Positions 21,515-33,445 of a DNA stretch of 45,327 nucleotides are shown piece by piece; positions within the stretch are counted from its first letter, which is position 1; each line of letters opens with the position of its first letter. The stretch lies in NCBI GenBank assembly GCA_021307315.1, contig JAJSPD010000158.1:1-45327 (forward strand), in the 5' to 3' direction. The DNA is from Bisporella sp. PMI_857 (taxonomy: Eukaryota > Ascomycota > Leotiomycetes > Helotiales > Helotiaceae). The position numbers and the translations under genes were made by a program. Below the pieces are notes generated by a model. The model was not told the DNA's origin. It searched no databases and saw only the letters and a program-made list of their open reading frames with translations.

Positions 21515-22167
21515 TGATGAGTTTAAAAATGTCAGAAATATAATATTGATAGAGGTATCACGTCGATAGAATACGGGTTGTAGTTGCTTGTATTGTATGA
21601 TCTGTATCTACATTGTAGACATGTAAGAGATATTCTAAGTTAGTTCCTTGGACAGTTAGCTTGCAGAAGCGTTTAATATTGGCTTTACAACATGTATAAC
21701 AGTACAGAAATTTAAAAAAACTAAGTTTTTGGGGGGGGGGTGGTTTAAGTTTCGTATTTAGATTTTATGTCAAGTACAAAGATATCACGTGCCAGAAGGT
21801 AAACGTTCGGTAGAAACTTTTAGTCCCGCTGTCTAAAAAGTTGCTAACAATGCAAAAAGTATAAATAAAAAGATTAAAGTATAGTAAAAAAAACTTAAAA
21901 TTAAGTTTTATATTAATAGAAACTGGTTTGTATTGTGCTATAATAATCGGAAAGCGTTAAAAATAAGCAAAGTGTTAACACTAAAAATATAGTTGTTTTT
22001 TTATAAACTAACCAAGTCGGATCCTAACCTTCACCATTTATTGCCCCACTGAGCTGAGGTCTATGCGCTACGTCGCTACGCTCAAGTGGCTTATAACGGC
22101 TAAAAGACCGTAAGCTCGTCTATACCATAAACCCCCAAAACAAAGGAACCCAGCAGTAAAAAGCAAA
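21515..22167. other. Region downstream of the polyketide synthase gene
   Basis: AT-rich, with an 11-G run at about 21731-21741. It would contain the 3' untranslated region of the synthase on the minus strand close to 22167. No gene is seen. Confidence 0.5.
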
Positions 22168-25100
22168 TTAAACCTTGTCCGAAAACCACTTTGTTAAATG
22201 TGATACTGTAGGATGACCCCAAACCAGTGTGGGCGGAACTCTTACACCAAGTGACAGTTGAAGCTGCTTTCGTAGTGCGACAGTCATAACAGAGTCCATT
22301 CCAAGTTCTGGAAGAGCAACTTTAGGGTCTACATCGCTGACATCGGGCAGTTGAAGGACTGTGGCCACGCATTCCGAGATCTTGCCTGTCAGGTATGCTG
22401 TCCGCTCTGGGCCTGGTGGTGGCACAGCTCCCTGAGCTGGAGTAGGAGCTGAAGCTTCAGCGGCGGTTATGGATGCTCCCTCCACCACAGGCGGTAAGCG
22501 CCGGACTGCGATTTCTGTCAGGATGTCCATGGGAAGCACTTCGTTGGCCTCTAGAGTGCGACTCCGGAGCACCACTCCGTGCGAGATATTATACTTCGCA
22601 ACGTGGTCCCAAGCGAGGAAAGCCTCGTCGCGGCTAATGCTCGTAATTCCTTTGCCTTCAAGTTCGGCCTCGATAAAATCTGCACTGGCTTGAGTAGTGG
22701 CAGCCATACCTAGACCACGCCAGCTAGTCCACTGCAAAGCGATTGCATTGTCCCCAAGAGCGCGACGGTGCTCAGCTAGATTGTCAAGGAAAGCGTTACC
22801 ACTAGCATAAGAAGCTTGCCCTGGGAAGCCGAAGAGTTGTCCGCAAGAGGAAAAGAGCATGAAGAAGTCTACTGATGTAGGCGGAAAAGCCTTGTGCAGA
22901 CTTAGTGATCCAGCTACTTTTGGTGCAAGAACACGGCTGAAGGCCAATGGGGTTGTGGAGAGAACTAATTCATCTCCCACTACGCCGGCTGCATGTATAA
23001 CTCCTGCAACTGGCGGCATAGGCAGCATATCTAGCTTCTCCAAGAGGATAGTAGAAGCATTGGCCGCGCTGAGATCGACTGCGAGACAGCATACCGTTGC
23101 TCCGACTTTTTCAAGCGCTTGGATCTTCTGAATGATGTTGTGCTCTGGTCCAGTCGCAGAAGCCCATGTCTTACGAGCCGGGAGAGAACGGCGGGAGAGG
23201 AGGACGATTCTGCGCGCCCCGCGTTCCACCAAGAACGAGGCTACTTCGAGACCAAGTGATCCAAGGCCACCAGATATGATGTAAGTTCCATCAGGCCGAG
23301 GCTGGAGCTGTGCAGGTTTATCTGAAGAATAGAGCTTATCCCGTGGCATAGCCCGGAGACGGCCAACTCGGGCAATCGAGTCCTCTACCTTAACGACATC
23401 TGCTCCAGACATGTTCTTAACGACATGGAAAGGGAAAGTTTCAGAGTCCACATCGATTAACGCTCCCCAAAGACTAGGTTGCTCAGCGGCAATGATGCGA
23501 CTCAGTCCAACCAGCGGAGCCTGCGCCAGGGAGGTAGTAGTGGCACCATGAAGAGCCTCATCAGTGACTACGAATATACGAGTTTTGATTTCGTTTGTCG
23601 CTACATATTTTACGATGTCGAGAAGATCTTTGCAAAACCCATTTGCTGCCTCGGGTACATCGTCAATAGATTCAACTGTACTAGGCATATACAAGATGAC
23701 AGTGCCCTCAGAGCTGCTTTCGACGGAAACTGACTGAGCCGAGCTGATACAAGTAGTTTCTACATGGCGCTTGGAGAGCTGTCGGAGATATGGTTTCATC
23801 AGAGCATGGTCTTCGCTGCCAACAAGGACCACATGTTTCAAGACTGAAGGTGCCTCAGACAGACGAGCAACCGGCCAAGCAAGCTGGTGAACCAAGCCAT
23901 CTGTACTATCCTTTTTGGTTCCGGGAGATCCTTCAATCTCAGAAAAGCGCATCGAGTTGAACATAGCAAGTGCCACGCCTGCCTCATCCGTGATAGTAAC
24001 ATCAACGGCAAGCGTGGAGTTGCTGCTAGCCTCTTGAACATAGATGTAGGCTCTCTTTGGAGGAGTGGCGCCTTCACGAATGCTTGTGTTGGCAACTTTG
24101 GCAGGCATGCGCAGACGCGGAGTCTCATAGAAGAGGGTGGAGCCGATGGAGGTCGCGGCGTCAAAAATGGGAGCCCAGGACGTGGCGCTCCATGGGAGAG
24201 CAGCGCCATTGGCTGTTGCTGGGGACACATCTACAAGTGCAAGCATCTCCTTAGTGTTCCCAACATGGTGGATGACAGCCCATGGGAAACCCATAGCAGG
24301 GACACCCACACTGGAAAGGTAATCGATAGAGAAACTAGTCTTCAGCTCCGTGCCGATGCGGGCTTGGATGCTGGGGACATCAATGTCGACCCCGAAGGCT
24401 GGTATGTCTCCAGCAGGTTCAGAAATAGTACCCGCAGTGGTGTGTGTCAGCCAAGATACGGAATGATCGCCCTCCTTCTCGTAGCTCTCTTGGACGAGAC
24501 GGGACATAAGGCGTACCTCGTTCCCTTGTACAAGGACTTGGATATCTCGCGGAGCACTAATAGCAACAGGGACTCGCAGATTAATATTGGTCAGTGACTT
24601 AGTTCCAGTAGCGTGGAAGAAGGTATTGAACAGCACAGCTGCTGGGATAATCTCCGTTCCGTGAAGAGGGTGATTCCCAGGGAATGGTTTTGTATCGCTA
24701 TCAAGCTTCGAGGTAAAGATAGTGATGTTCTCCCCAGCAACAGGCATGCGTTGACCAAGAAGAGTGTGCGAGGTAACATCATGAACCATCCTGCTTGCAT
24801 CAGTAGATCCTGTTCCAACGGACTTCCAGAAGGTTTGATGCTTCCATTCAGTCTTAGGCACCTCATCAGCCCAATCCACACCGGCAAAGAGCAGCTTCCA
24901 GTTGATCGTCACACCCTTGGACCACATTGTGACCAAACTCTTGAGCAGAGCCTTCCGAGTAGGTTTATTGCGTAGAAGCGTTGGAATGACAACGAAGTCT
25001 TCGATATCCATGCCCATCATTGTTTCATTGACGGAGTGTGTGATAATAGGATGAGTAGAAACTTCAAGGAAGACCCTGTACCCATCCTTCGCTGCAGCTT

Positions 25101-27737
25101 CAACAGTACTTGTGAGCAAGACCGGCTTCACCATGTTGCGGACCCAGTAACTGGCATCGCGAGGAACATGTTCACGAGGATCTTCGGTCGCTGTTGAGTA
25201 TAGTGGAATGAAAGGGGTCCTTGGTGAAAGATCCTTAGCGAGTGATGTGTATAAGGGTGTGGCAAGGCAATTGAGAAGCGGGCTATGGAACGGTACGTCT
25301 GACTTGACCTTGAGTACCTTAATTCCACGCTCTTCCCAGATCGCAGACCAATTATTGATAGCCTCGACCGAACCGGAGACCACACAGGATGAAGGAGACG
25401 AGTTGATGGATGCCGTAATATCTGAGTGGCCCTCAAGTGTCTGTAACATCTCATCGAAAGGAATATTCACGAGAACCATGGCTCCCTTCCCAATTACTTC
25501 ACGGTATAGAACAGACCGCCTGCAAACAACCAATGCACCTTCGTAGGGTGTCAAAGCCCCTGCAATAACAGATGCAGCAATCTCTCCAACAGAGTGTCCA
25601 ATGACTGCACTGGGTCGGGAACCCTTGGCACCAAGGAGAGTTGCAAGGCCAATTTGCATGGCGTAGGTAAGAACCTGAATCTTATCTGAGGTCTTGAAGT
25701 CACCAGTCTGCAAAGCATGAATGGCTGAAAAACCAGCTTCATGATCGATGACTGATTCGAGGTCCTGAATGGACTCACGGAAGAGTGGCTCCTTCGCTAA
25801 TAACTCCGCGCCCATCTCGAGCCATTGGGCGCCATGTCCTGAGAATAGCCAAACAGCACCATTATTCTCATCTTTGCCAAGAACGCGGCCAGTCGTGATA
25901 TCAGCAGAGGCTGAACCCTTGGCAAATTTCTCGGTCAGCTCGAGCACTTCTTGGTGGCTGCTGACAATAAATGCAACTCTGCAGTCATGATGGCCTCGTC
26001 GAATTGCGAGAGTGGAGGCAATGGAGGAGACGGAGAATTTGGCGCCTTTGCTGCTGGCCACCCATTCACCTAGAGCCTTGGCATAACCTGGGAGCCGCTT
26101 TTCCTGCGGCGCTGATACGAGCAAGATTTTGGGGCCGTCGTCTTCAACATCTGCATCTCCAAATTCGGGAGCTGCGTTGTATGCTTCAATAACAGCGTGA
26201 GACACGCTGCCGCCGTATCCATAAGAGCAAATTGCAGCTCTTCGTGGCTGGGAGGTCTCTGGCCAGCTGCTGGCTTCAAAGGGGACCTGGATGCCGGAAG
26301 CGGCCCAGTCGATCTTCTCGTTGAGCTTCTTGAGGTTGGCTTGTGGGGGAATAACTCCCTTATTAAGTGCTAGTACAGCCTTCATGAAACCCACCGCACC
26401 CGCACCGGCTTCCAAATGTCCCACATTGGGCTTAACGCTTCCAAGGTAGCAAGGGGCGATTCCTTGTCTGTTGGCTCCGTATATACGTGACATGGCAGTG
26501 ATTTCGACGGGGTCGCCAACAGATGTCGATGTTGCGTGCGCCTCAACGTACTGGATGGTCTTGGGGTCAATATTTGCAAGTGCGGACCGGGCAACGGCCT
26601 CCTGAGCAAGCCCACTTGGTGCCATGATGCCATTAGTACGCCCATCCTGACCAACCGCGGAACCCTTCAAGACTGCCAAAATCCTGTCGTGGTCGCGGAG
26701 GGCATCAACCATGCGCTTCAGTATAATGACTGAGGCGCCTTCACCGCGACCGTAGCCGTTGGCAGCGTTGTCGAATGATCGACAAGTCCCATCCTTGGAA
26801 ATTGCACCAGCCTTGTCGAGAACACGAGTGAGGCCAGGGCCACAAAGTGCATTGACACCGCCTACGATAGCGATATCGGTCTCCTTCGTCAAGAGTGATT
26901 GCCTGCCGTGATGAATGGCAACTAGGGATGAAGCACAAGCAGCATCCACTGCAGTTGAAGGCCCTCTGAGGTCGAGCAGGTAGGAAATGCGGTTGGGGAC
27001 GCCACAGTACGCGGTGCCAATTCCCATCCAGGCTTCTACCCCTGGCAGATCCTCAAGGAGGAGCTTCGAGTAGTCGTCAGAGTTGACACCCATATATACG
27101 GCTGTGTTGGTACCGGCAAGACTCTGGGGTGGGATACCTGCATCTTCCAGCGCTTCCCATGTAACCTCTAGAGAGATTCGCTGTTGGGGGTCCATTAGCA
27201 GCGCTTCCTTTGGAGAGATGCCAAAAAATGTGCTGTCGAAGTCTTCAAGGTTCTTAAGGAAGTACCCTCTACTTGTTGTATCATCGAGGATCTTGAGATT
27301 GAAAGTTAGTTAGAAACAAAGTCGGTGGACGAGAGAGGATAACGGATGACATACCTTAGCATTTCGGGAGTCACGACGGTAGTATGGCTCCCATCGCATG
27401 GCTGGTATCTCCCCAGATGAGACAGTCTTGTTCATAATTGACTCCCAGAATTTCTCGGGAGTATCATTTCCCCCAGCCACGCGGCATGCCATGCCAACGA
27501 CTACTATATCATCAATCTCGCCCTGTTGTGGCAAGTTAAAAACGCAAAGGATCACCTAGGGAGTGGTTTGACTTACACGTCTAGACGGTGAGGGAGAGGG
27601 GGAGCTGGAGGCGGTCCATTTAGATGCCACAGACATATCGGGGGACTCGGATCCAGTGTTATCAACTACAAAAATTTGTCAGTATATGGAAGCAGATTAA
27701 GGTGGATTATAATGCTACCTTCGAGAAAGGGAGACAT
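22168..27737 (-). CDS. 6-methylsalicylic acid synthase-type polyketide synthase (1799 aa, four exons)
   Basis: Exons on the minus strand are 27737-27719, 27665-27577, 27522-27355 and 27291-22168. All junctions are GT-AG, phases agree, and the total is exactly 1800 codons. Order is KS (about 40-465; active Cys about 211 in DAACASS, then EAHATST and GHLEAG), AT (Ser about 659 in [10 protein letters not shown]), dehydratase/thioester-hydrolase fold (His about 966 in [10 protein letters not shown]), KR (GGLGSLGLE at about 1433, later [10 protein letters not shown]) and ACP (Ser about 1759 in LGMDSVMT). There is no enoylreductase, methyltransferase or thioesterase. This is the layout and length of fungal partially reducing 6-MSA synthases, which build the tetraketide from one acetyl and three malonyl units with one ketoreduction and release it via the TH domain. 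The first ATG lies at 27737; the long exon alone lacks the KS start. Divergent partner: the FAD monooxygenase. Product is inferred, not proven. Confidence 0.93.
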
Positions 27738-28235
27738 GATATCTGAGATGTGTATTGAGGGCGAAAATGAAGAAGACGAAGGGGAATGAATCTAGGAGGG
27801 AGTCTAAAGAGAGGAATCTAACAACACGCGCGTCTGGGTATAAGTAATAGAGTCGTAGTAGAGGCTAGTATTGTAGCCTTTAAGCCAGAGAATGAAGTGG
27901 CTAAGTAGGTAGCTGCCAAATATGAAGAATGTGGAAGTTGGTGAGGGTCTAAGGCATGAAATACCTGCTGGCCGTATGATTCTTATACATTTTCAAGGGC
28001 TCATGCTCACACGACGCCAAGAGGGAGGAATAGCAACGACAGATGCCAGGGCTCTCTCGTATACAGCTGAAAATGCACGTCGAAGTTAAAAGCCCAAAAA
28101 ATGCAAAAATGCCGAAGCTGACAAGGAGGCTATGTTCGAATGCTTTCCTGCAGCGTGTGTAGGAGTGAGTCAGGGCCAATACAAATTCCAGGAAAGCCCT
28201 TAGAGTAGTGCGACTGAGATATCAAAGCCAGGTAC

Positions 28236-28259
28236 CGGCACTCCGTCTTGGACCTTCGG
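28236..28259. promoter_or_regulatory. CGG/CCG triplet cluster, possible zinc-cluster factor site
   Basis: CGG at 28236-28238, CCG at 28243-28245 and CGG at 28257-28259 give CGG-N4-CCG followed by CCG-N11-CGG, spacings of the kind bound by Zn2Cys6 dimers. The cluster is about 14 bp upstream of a TATA box. Short motifs like this arise by chance, and no zinc-cluster gene is seen in the window. Confidence 0.3.
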
Positions 28260-28272
28260 CAGCCTTGGTATC

Positions 28273-28280
28273 TATAAAAA
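28273..28280 (+). promoter_or_regulatory. TATA box of the FAD monooxygenase gene
   Basis: TATAAAAA followed by GGGCTAAGC is a good TATA context. It is 402 bp before the chosen ATG. Confidence 0.45.
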
Positions 28281-28681
28281 GGGCTAAGCAGCATTTAAGC
28301 TTAGGCGAGGCTCTTCACGGCCTTGGGAGCTTCCAGAAACGGAGTAATCCTCCCGCCTGAACAGCCTCAATTTCAAATGACTATTCTTCAGCTCACTTGC
28401 TGCTGCATGGCCTGAAAAGCTCGAAGGAATTTGCTCCCCCACCCCATGCCCAACTGCTGTGCAACTTCTGTTTATCTACTTCAAATTTGGTTGAAAGATC
28501 ACATTTCCGCACTCCACATCTCAATTTCCCCACGTGTCAATTTGCTCAACTCGGCGAATTCGCAGTTTTGAACTATCAGTCTTCTCAACTACTCATTTTC
28601 TCAAGTCTGCATATTCATTCTAATCATATCAGGCTCCTCTTCACTCGCCTTTCAAATCAACATACTCTACACGTTCCATCA

Positions 28682-30168
28682 ATGAAAATGGCCACTCAAA
28701 GCCCCTCCCAAAAGCCTTTCACCATCGCCGTCGTTGGTGGTGGAATCGGTGGCCTCGCTCTCGCGATCGCACTCCGGCGACAGAATGTACCAGTACAAGT
28801 CTACGAATCTGCGCCTGCATTCGCAGAAATCGGCGCCGGGATCGCCTTTGGGCCCAACGCAATCCGATCCATGGAACTGATTGACCCAGCTATCCGCACG
28901 GCCTTCACTAGCCGCGCGACCAAGAACGGGGCCAAAGAGGACGAGGAGACTTGGATCAACTTCCGCTGCGGCGTCGGTGAGCCGGATCTTATTGCCAAGG
29001 TGCAGACTTCAGATGAAGACAAGACAGGACTTAGTAGTGTTCATCGTGCGCATTTTATGGACGAGCTGGCAGCTCTGATCCCAAAGAACATTGGGCACTT
29101 TGGGAAGAGGCTGATGGGGCTCGAACAGCTCGACTCGGGCAAGATCCAGCTCGCCTTCGAAGACGGGACGACCGCGCATGCTGATGCAGTTGTGGGGTGT
29201 GATGGGGTGAGGAGCAGAGTGCGGCAGATTCTTCTAGACAAGAAGAGCCCACTTGAGGATCTTATGTTCAGTGGGAAGTACGCTTACCGTGGGTTGATCC
29301 CGATGGGCATGGCCAAGGAAGCCCTTGGGGATTATCTTGCTGGAAATAGCCAGATGTACCTTGGCCCCGAGGGGCACATTTTGACTTACCCTATTGACCA
29401 TGGGAGAGTCATGAACGTCATCGCGTTCAAGAACCAGTATACTCCTTGGGAGCACGAGAACTGGGTGTTAAAGGGCAAGGGCGACGAATTCAAGCGCGAT
29501 TTTGAGGGATGGGGAAAACCAGTGCAGAGCATCCTAGAGGTATGGTGTTCCCACTGTCCACTAACTATCCCTCCTTGTTTACACTAGCTTATATTGGTTA
29601 TTGCTGACTTGGGGACGTTCTGCAGCTTGTTGACAGCCCGGACATGTGGGCGCTTTTCGACCATCGACCAGCCTCTACATATTGCAAAGGACGCATCGCA
29701 ATATTGGGCGATGCTGCACATGCTTCTACACCACATCAAGGTGCTGGCGCGGGGCAGGCCATGGAAGACGCACTAATCCTTGGGCGTCTTCTCGGGGACA
29801 AAAAGACGCAGTCTGCATCGGACATTCCAGCTGCTTTTGAGGCGTATGATGCCGTCCGACGACCTCGCTCACAAAAGGTGGTCACTACCAGTCGCGCGGC
29901 TGGTTTAACATATGCTTTCCAGGGTGCAGCGGGGTGTAACGTGGAGAGTATTAGAGAGGAACTCTTGCAGCGCTACCAGTGGATCTGGGAGGAAGACATG
30001 GAAAAACAAGCAGAGCAGGCAAAGTTAATTTTGAGCGGCGAGAAGAGGGCTGGAATGGGGCTGGCATTGGGCAGAGTATCTCTTTGGAAGAAGGTTATCG
30101 AGGACGTGGGGTCGAGGATGCTGGCGTTTTGTCAGGAACTGCGGTGGTGGCGACGACGGAGTTCGTGA
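28682..30168 (+). CDS. FAD-dependent aromatic monooxygenase, salicylate-hydroxylase type (466 aa, one intron)
   Basis: Exons 28682-29539 and 29626-30168 join in phase 0 over an 86-bp intron (GTATGG ... TCTGCAG, branch-like GCTGACT). The frame opens farther upstream, but the ATG at 28682 puts the Rossmann motif VVGGGIGGLAL at residues 17-27, the normal place. GCDGVRSR (Asp about 174) is the DG motif contacting FAD and NADPH, and ILGDAAHASTPHQGAGAGQA (Asp about 315) is the GD motif binding the FAD ribityl chain. This defines group A flavoprotein hydroxylases, typically single-component, NAD(P)H-using and soluble. In terreic acid biosynthesis such an enzyme converts 6-methylsalicylate to 3-methylcatechol with loss of CO2; divergent placement beside the synthase suggests a similar step here. 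The C-terminal tail is basic (RWWRRRSS). Confidence 0.9.
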
Positions 30169-31875
30169 TCAGCCCTAACAAGCCGGTTTTGGGTAAAACG
30201 AGTCCACGGTTAGGTTAACTTTGTGTAAAATTGATTTGATTTGATGGATCGCTTGATTGGATTGTTTGTTGAATAGCTTTCCGATCGTGTGCGTATGTAT
30301 GTTCATGTTCCGTTTCTGGGCATCATGTCTGACGTTGTAGGTCAGCATTCGTGTAAGGATATGATAGGTAAGGCTAAGCGGATGGCCTGTGCGTTAGGCT
30401 GTTGGCCCAAAACGGCGCATAAGATCGATATAGTGGCGATGATCGGCGCAGGGGGCCCCAGCTCAGCCGTGCAGGAACAAACAGCGAAACCTTAAGCTTG
30501 ACTGGGTGGTAGGTGCCGAATGGCTGGGGCAGCCAGAAATGCAGATCACGCCTTTGATTGTTGTACAGGCTCTACTGGCGGTGAAACAAATTTTGCTGTA
30601 CAATACAGGAACGTAACTTCGGGCTACTATTTAAATTTATTCTCGCTATTTTACTATTGTTTTATATTATTATTTTAGTATAGCGCCGACTGTTTTTGCT
30701 ATTTCAAATTTGCTTTTATTTTATACTGTCGATATTTATCACGTGTTGTGCTTTTGTTTAGCAAAATACACATAATGTACAAAAGTAGGACAAAATATTT
30801 CAATACTTTAAAACACTGTTACTTTTTAGTTTAGTTTAGTAATAACCCCTTTTTATTCGCTGCTTAACTAAGCTAAAAATTTAGATATGTAACAATATTT
30901 TTTAGGCTGTAAAAGTTTCATTACTTTTTTTATTTTAAAGAGTCTAACTTGTATAATGATATTTGGCTTTTTAAATTTGGTTTTCATATATATACAACTA
31001 TCTTTCTATAATGCGATACTATTAGTTAAAAAGATTATTTTATTTCAGAAAAGGCTTTATTCAAAAATTAATAGTTGGTGGCAAAATCTATTTTAAGTAA
31101 ATAACTACAAGCCAGTTCCAAATCCAAATCCTGGGCCTAGTAAAGCGACTTAAAAAAAGTTCTATTACAAGAATACTAAGCTAATAAATGAAAACGTTTT
31201 TAAGTATCGAAACACTTTGTGCTACTTTGTAAATCACGTGCATTTTTGCGAAGCAGGAGCACAGCACGTGACAAGTCCCGTAAACCAATAGGGCGGCGCT
31301 GTGTATTATTCCCCACTCCACCGCTCGGTCCAGATGGCCGACCATTCAAAATAAAAAATATGCAAGGCACCGAAAGCCAGCCAGTAGACAGCTCACCCGC
31401 CCCCCTGCCCATCCCAACAGGACGTGAGCGGCTAAGTGCCGACAACTTGCGTGGCAAGATATCAGTACCTGTTCACATGTCGCTGGCAGGAAAGCCTGGG
31501 CTGCATATGCTAGCGTCATACGGGTCGTCTATTCTGGAATGAAGTCAAGTTAGCCTTGTAGCACAAAACATTCCACTTTCATATTTTCTCAACGCCACAT
31601 CATTTCTCGATATTTATTTTTAGACCACTTCCTTTGTCTCAGCCATATTCTCGCGGCATCCAAAATCGTTAATTGAATCAATCACTCAGCTCGTGCTTGG
31701 AAGATGTCCGCAGTCCTGGTAACAAATTTTCCCCGGGAGGCGATTCACAGCCTCCTGGCATTCTTGACCGCCAGGGCACACCACGAAACATACATATAAC
31801 CATCCGCCTGCTAGAGCTAAATTTCAACTCCAATAGAATCGCCAACGCTCTCAACCTACAGTACCGTCATTTGCC
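30169..31875. other. Intergenic stretch with AT-rich block and LTR-like scrap
   Basis: 30169-30560 is the 3' region of the monooxygenase gene. 30600-31210 is AT-rich and probably old repeat. 31113-31180 (AAATCCTGGGCCTAGTAAAG onward) resembles 36873-36950, and a CACGTGACA at about 31264-31272 resembles LTR ends, so a degraded LTR at about 31105-31272 is likely. 31280-31875 has normal composition and would contain the tyrosinase promoter and leader; no TATA box is clear. The open frames here have no family resemblance. Confidence 0.5.
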
Positions 31876-33445
31876 ATGAAGTTCTCTCCGATTCTAGTTC
31901 TATGGACCTTGTTGTCCTCTGCTCTCTTCGCCGTCGCCGCTCCAGCTGACAACGACCGTGGAAACAATGACCGTGAGAGAAAATCATTAAAGGGTATGGA
32001 GCGCGAATACAAGCGCAACATTAGGGAGACCCTAGAAAAGCGCGACCGCAGACACAAGTGCAACTCCCAAACGGTATCAATCCGCCGTGAATGGTACGGA
32101 GACCCTAATGCTGCCAACACTCCCCCCCCCCCCAAAAAACTCGCTAACAATAAATCTGAAAGGGGTTCGATGTCCAAAAAAGACCGCCTTGACTACATCA
32201 ATGCCGTGGAATGCCTCACTAAGAAGCCGAGCCGTAGCAATCGCGCCGAAGTCCCTGGTGCGCGCAATCGCCTCGACGACTTCGCGGCCGCGCACATCCA
32301 AGAGACAAATAATATCCACTTCAACGGTAACCTGTACGCGTGGCACCGTCACTTCATCTGGACCTACGAGCAGGCCCTCCGCAATGAGTGTGGTTACACA
32401 GGGTCTCAGCCCTACTGGGACTGGACGCTCTTTGCTGAGGATCCCCGCCTCTCTCCCGTCTTTGACGGGAGCAAGTATTCAATGGGCGGTAACGGCAAGG
32501 TTATTCCTCATGGGGCAACGCTACTCAAGGCCTTTGGAAAGGAGTTCACGTTGCCGCCTGGAACTGGCGGTGGGTGTATCGAAAAAGGTCCATTTTCCAA
32601 ACTTACGGTATGTGGCAGGATTTCCCATTCTCCTCGGTTTTCCAATCCCTCCTCCCTTGGGATTTTGGTTTTCCTTTCCTTCATCTTCCCCTTGAATCCC
32701 TAGGTCGGAATACTCAAAACCTGACTCACGTCTAATCCTCCTCTCTAGGTCAACCTCGGCGTCAACCCCGTAATCCTCCCCGCCGCCGCCGCCGCCGCTG
32801 CCGCCGCTAAGGCCCCGGATAATAGCACCAAAAATTATGAGTCAACCATGGAAGTAAATGCGGCAGGTATCAATCCCGCCCTGCAATACAACCCGCGCTG
32901 CCTGACACGTGATATCAATCTCTTCTGGAGCCAACAGACGCGCGTTGCCGACGTCGAATTTCTACTCGGCTGCACCAACGTTGACTGTCTTGAGAAGCGC
33001 GCCGATGGCTGGGAATTTGGTCCCGAGGTACCACAGCCGCTGATCCATGCTGCGGGTCATTTTGCTGTCGGTGGCCTCCAGAATGATCCTTTTGCAAGTC
33101 CTGGAGACCCAATTTTCTATCTGCACCACGGTCAGTTTGATCGTGTTTGGTCCATTTGGCAAGGGCAGGATCTTAAAAACAGGGTAGACCAGGTTGGCGG
33201 GACGAAGACGCCCTTTAATGGTATGTGTACTCTTCCATCCTTTTCCCTTCTTCCTAAGTTGCGAGTTCTGTACCGCGCTGTTGGCGTTGGGAATGGCGAG
33301 GCTGACTCTTGATGTCATTTTAGTACCCCCTAGTGATCCAGTAACTCCTGATGATCTTTTAGCTTTTGGTGCTGTTGCAAGGCCAGTAAGGCATCGGGAT
33401 ACTCACTCAACAATTGATGGGGGATACTGTTATATGTATGATTGA
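31876..33445 (+). CDS. Tyrosinase / polyphenol oxidase, secreted type (441 aa, two introns)
   Basis: Exons 31876-32607, 32749-33220 and 33324-33445 fit with phases 0 and 1 (introns of 141 and 103 bp, GTATGT donors) and give exactly 442 codons. An N-terminal signal peptide (MKFSPILVLWTLLSSALFAV) is followed by a basic stretch with a Kex2-like KR at 55-56. The copper-A histidines are about 140, 148 and 157 (WHRHF), followed by QPYWDWT. Copper-B histidines are about 344, 348 and 370/371 in FYLHHGQFDR. The protein ends CYMYD, a tail seen in related fungal tyrosinases, so no long C-terminal shield domain is present. It should oxidise phenols or catechols to o-quinones. The coding strand has a run of 12 C plus 6 A (32122-32139) and a GCC repeat coding for polyalanine (about 32780-32808), both sensitive to sequencing error. 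A cluster role is inferred from proximity. Confidence 0.9.

Larger units (their letters stand above)
27738..28681. promoter_or_regulatory. Shared divergent promoter region of the synthase and the FAD monooxygenase
   Basis: The 944 bp between the two start codons must contain both promoters. A TATA-like TTATACC lies near 27839-27845 for the minus-strand synthase. A stronger TATAAAAA sits at 28273-28280 for the plus-strand gene, implying a leader of some 370 nt. Pyrimidine-rich and CACGTG-like sequence (CCCCACGTGTC near 28529-28539) lies in that leader. Confidence 0.6.

Noticed and set aside
22469..27000. Plus-strand and alternative minus-strand open frames over the synthase gene
   Set aside because: They are shadows of the 5.1-kb coding exon and show no family motifs.
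28397..28681. N-terminal extension of the monooxygenase frame
   Set aside because: The frame is open, but it would put about 95 unrelated residues before the FAD-binding motif; the ATG at 28682 gives the usual spacing.
29540..29587. Alternative acceptor (ACACTAG at about 29587) for the monooxygenase intron
   Set aside because: Only the acceptor ending at 29625 restores the family sequence before the GD motif in the right frame.
31219..31542. Open frame upstream of the tyrosinase
   Set aside because: No motif, overlaps an LTR-like scrap, and has an equally open antisense frame.
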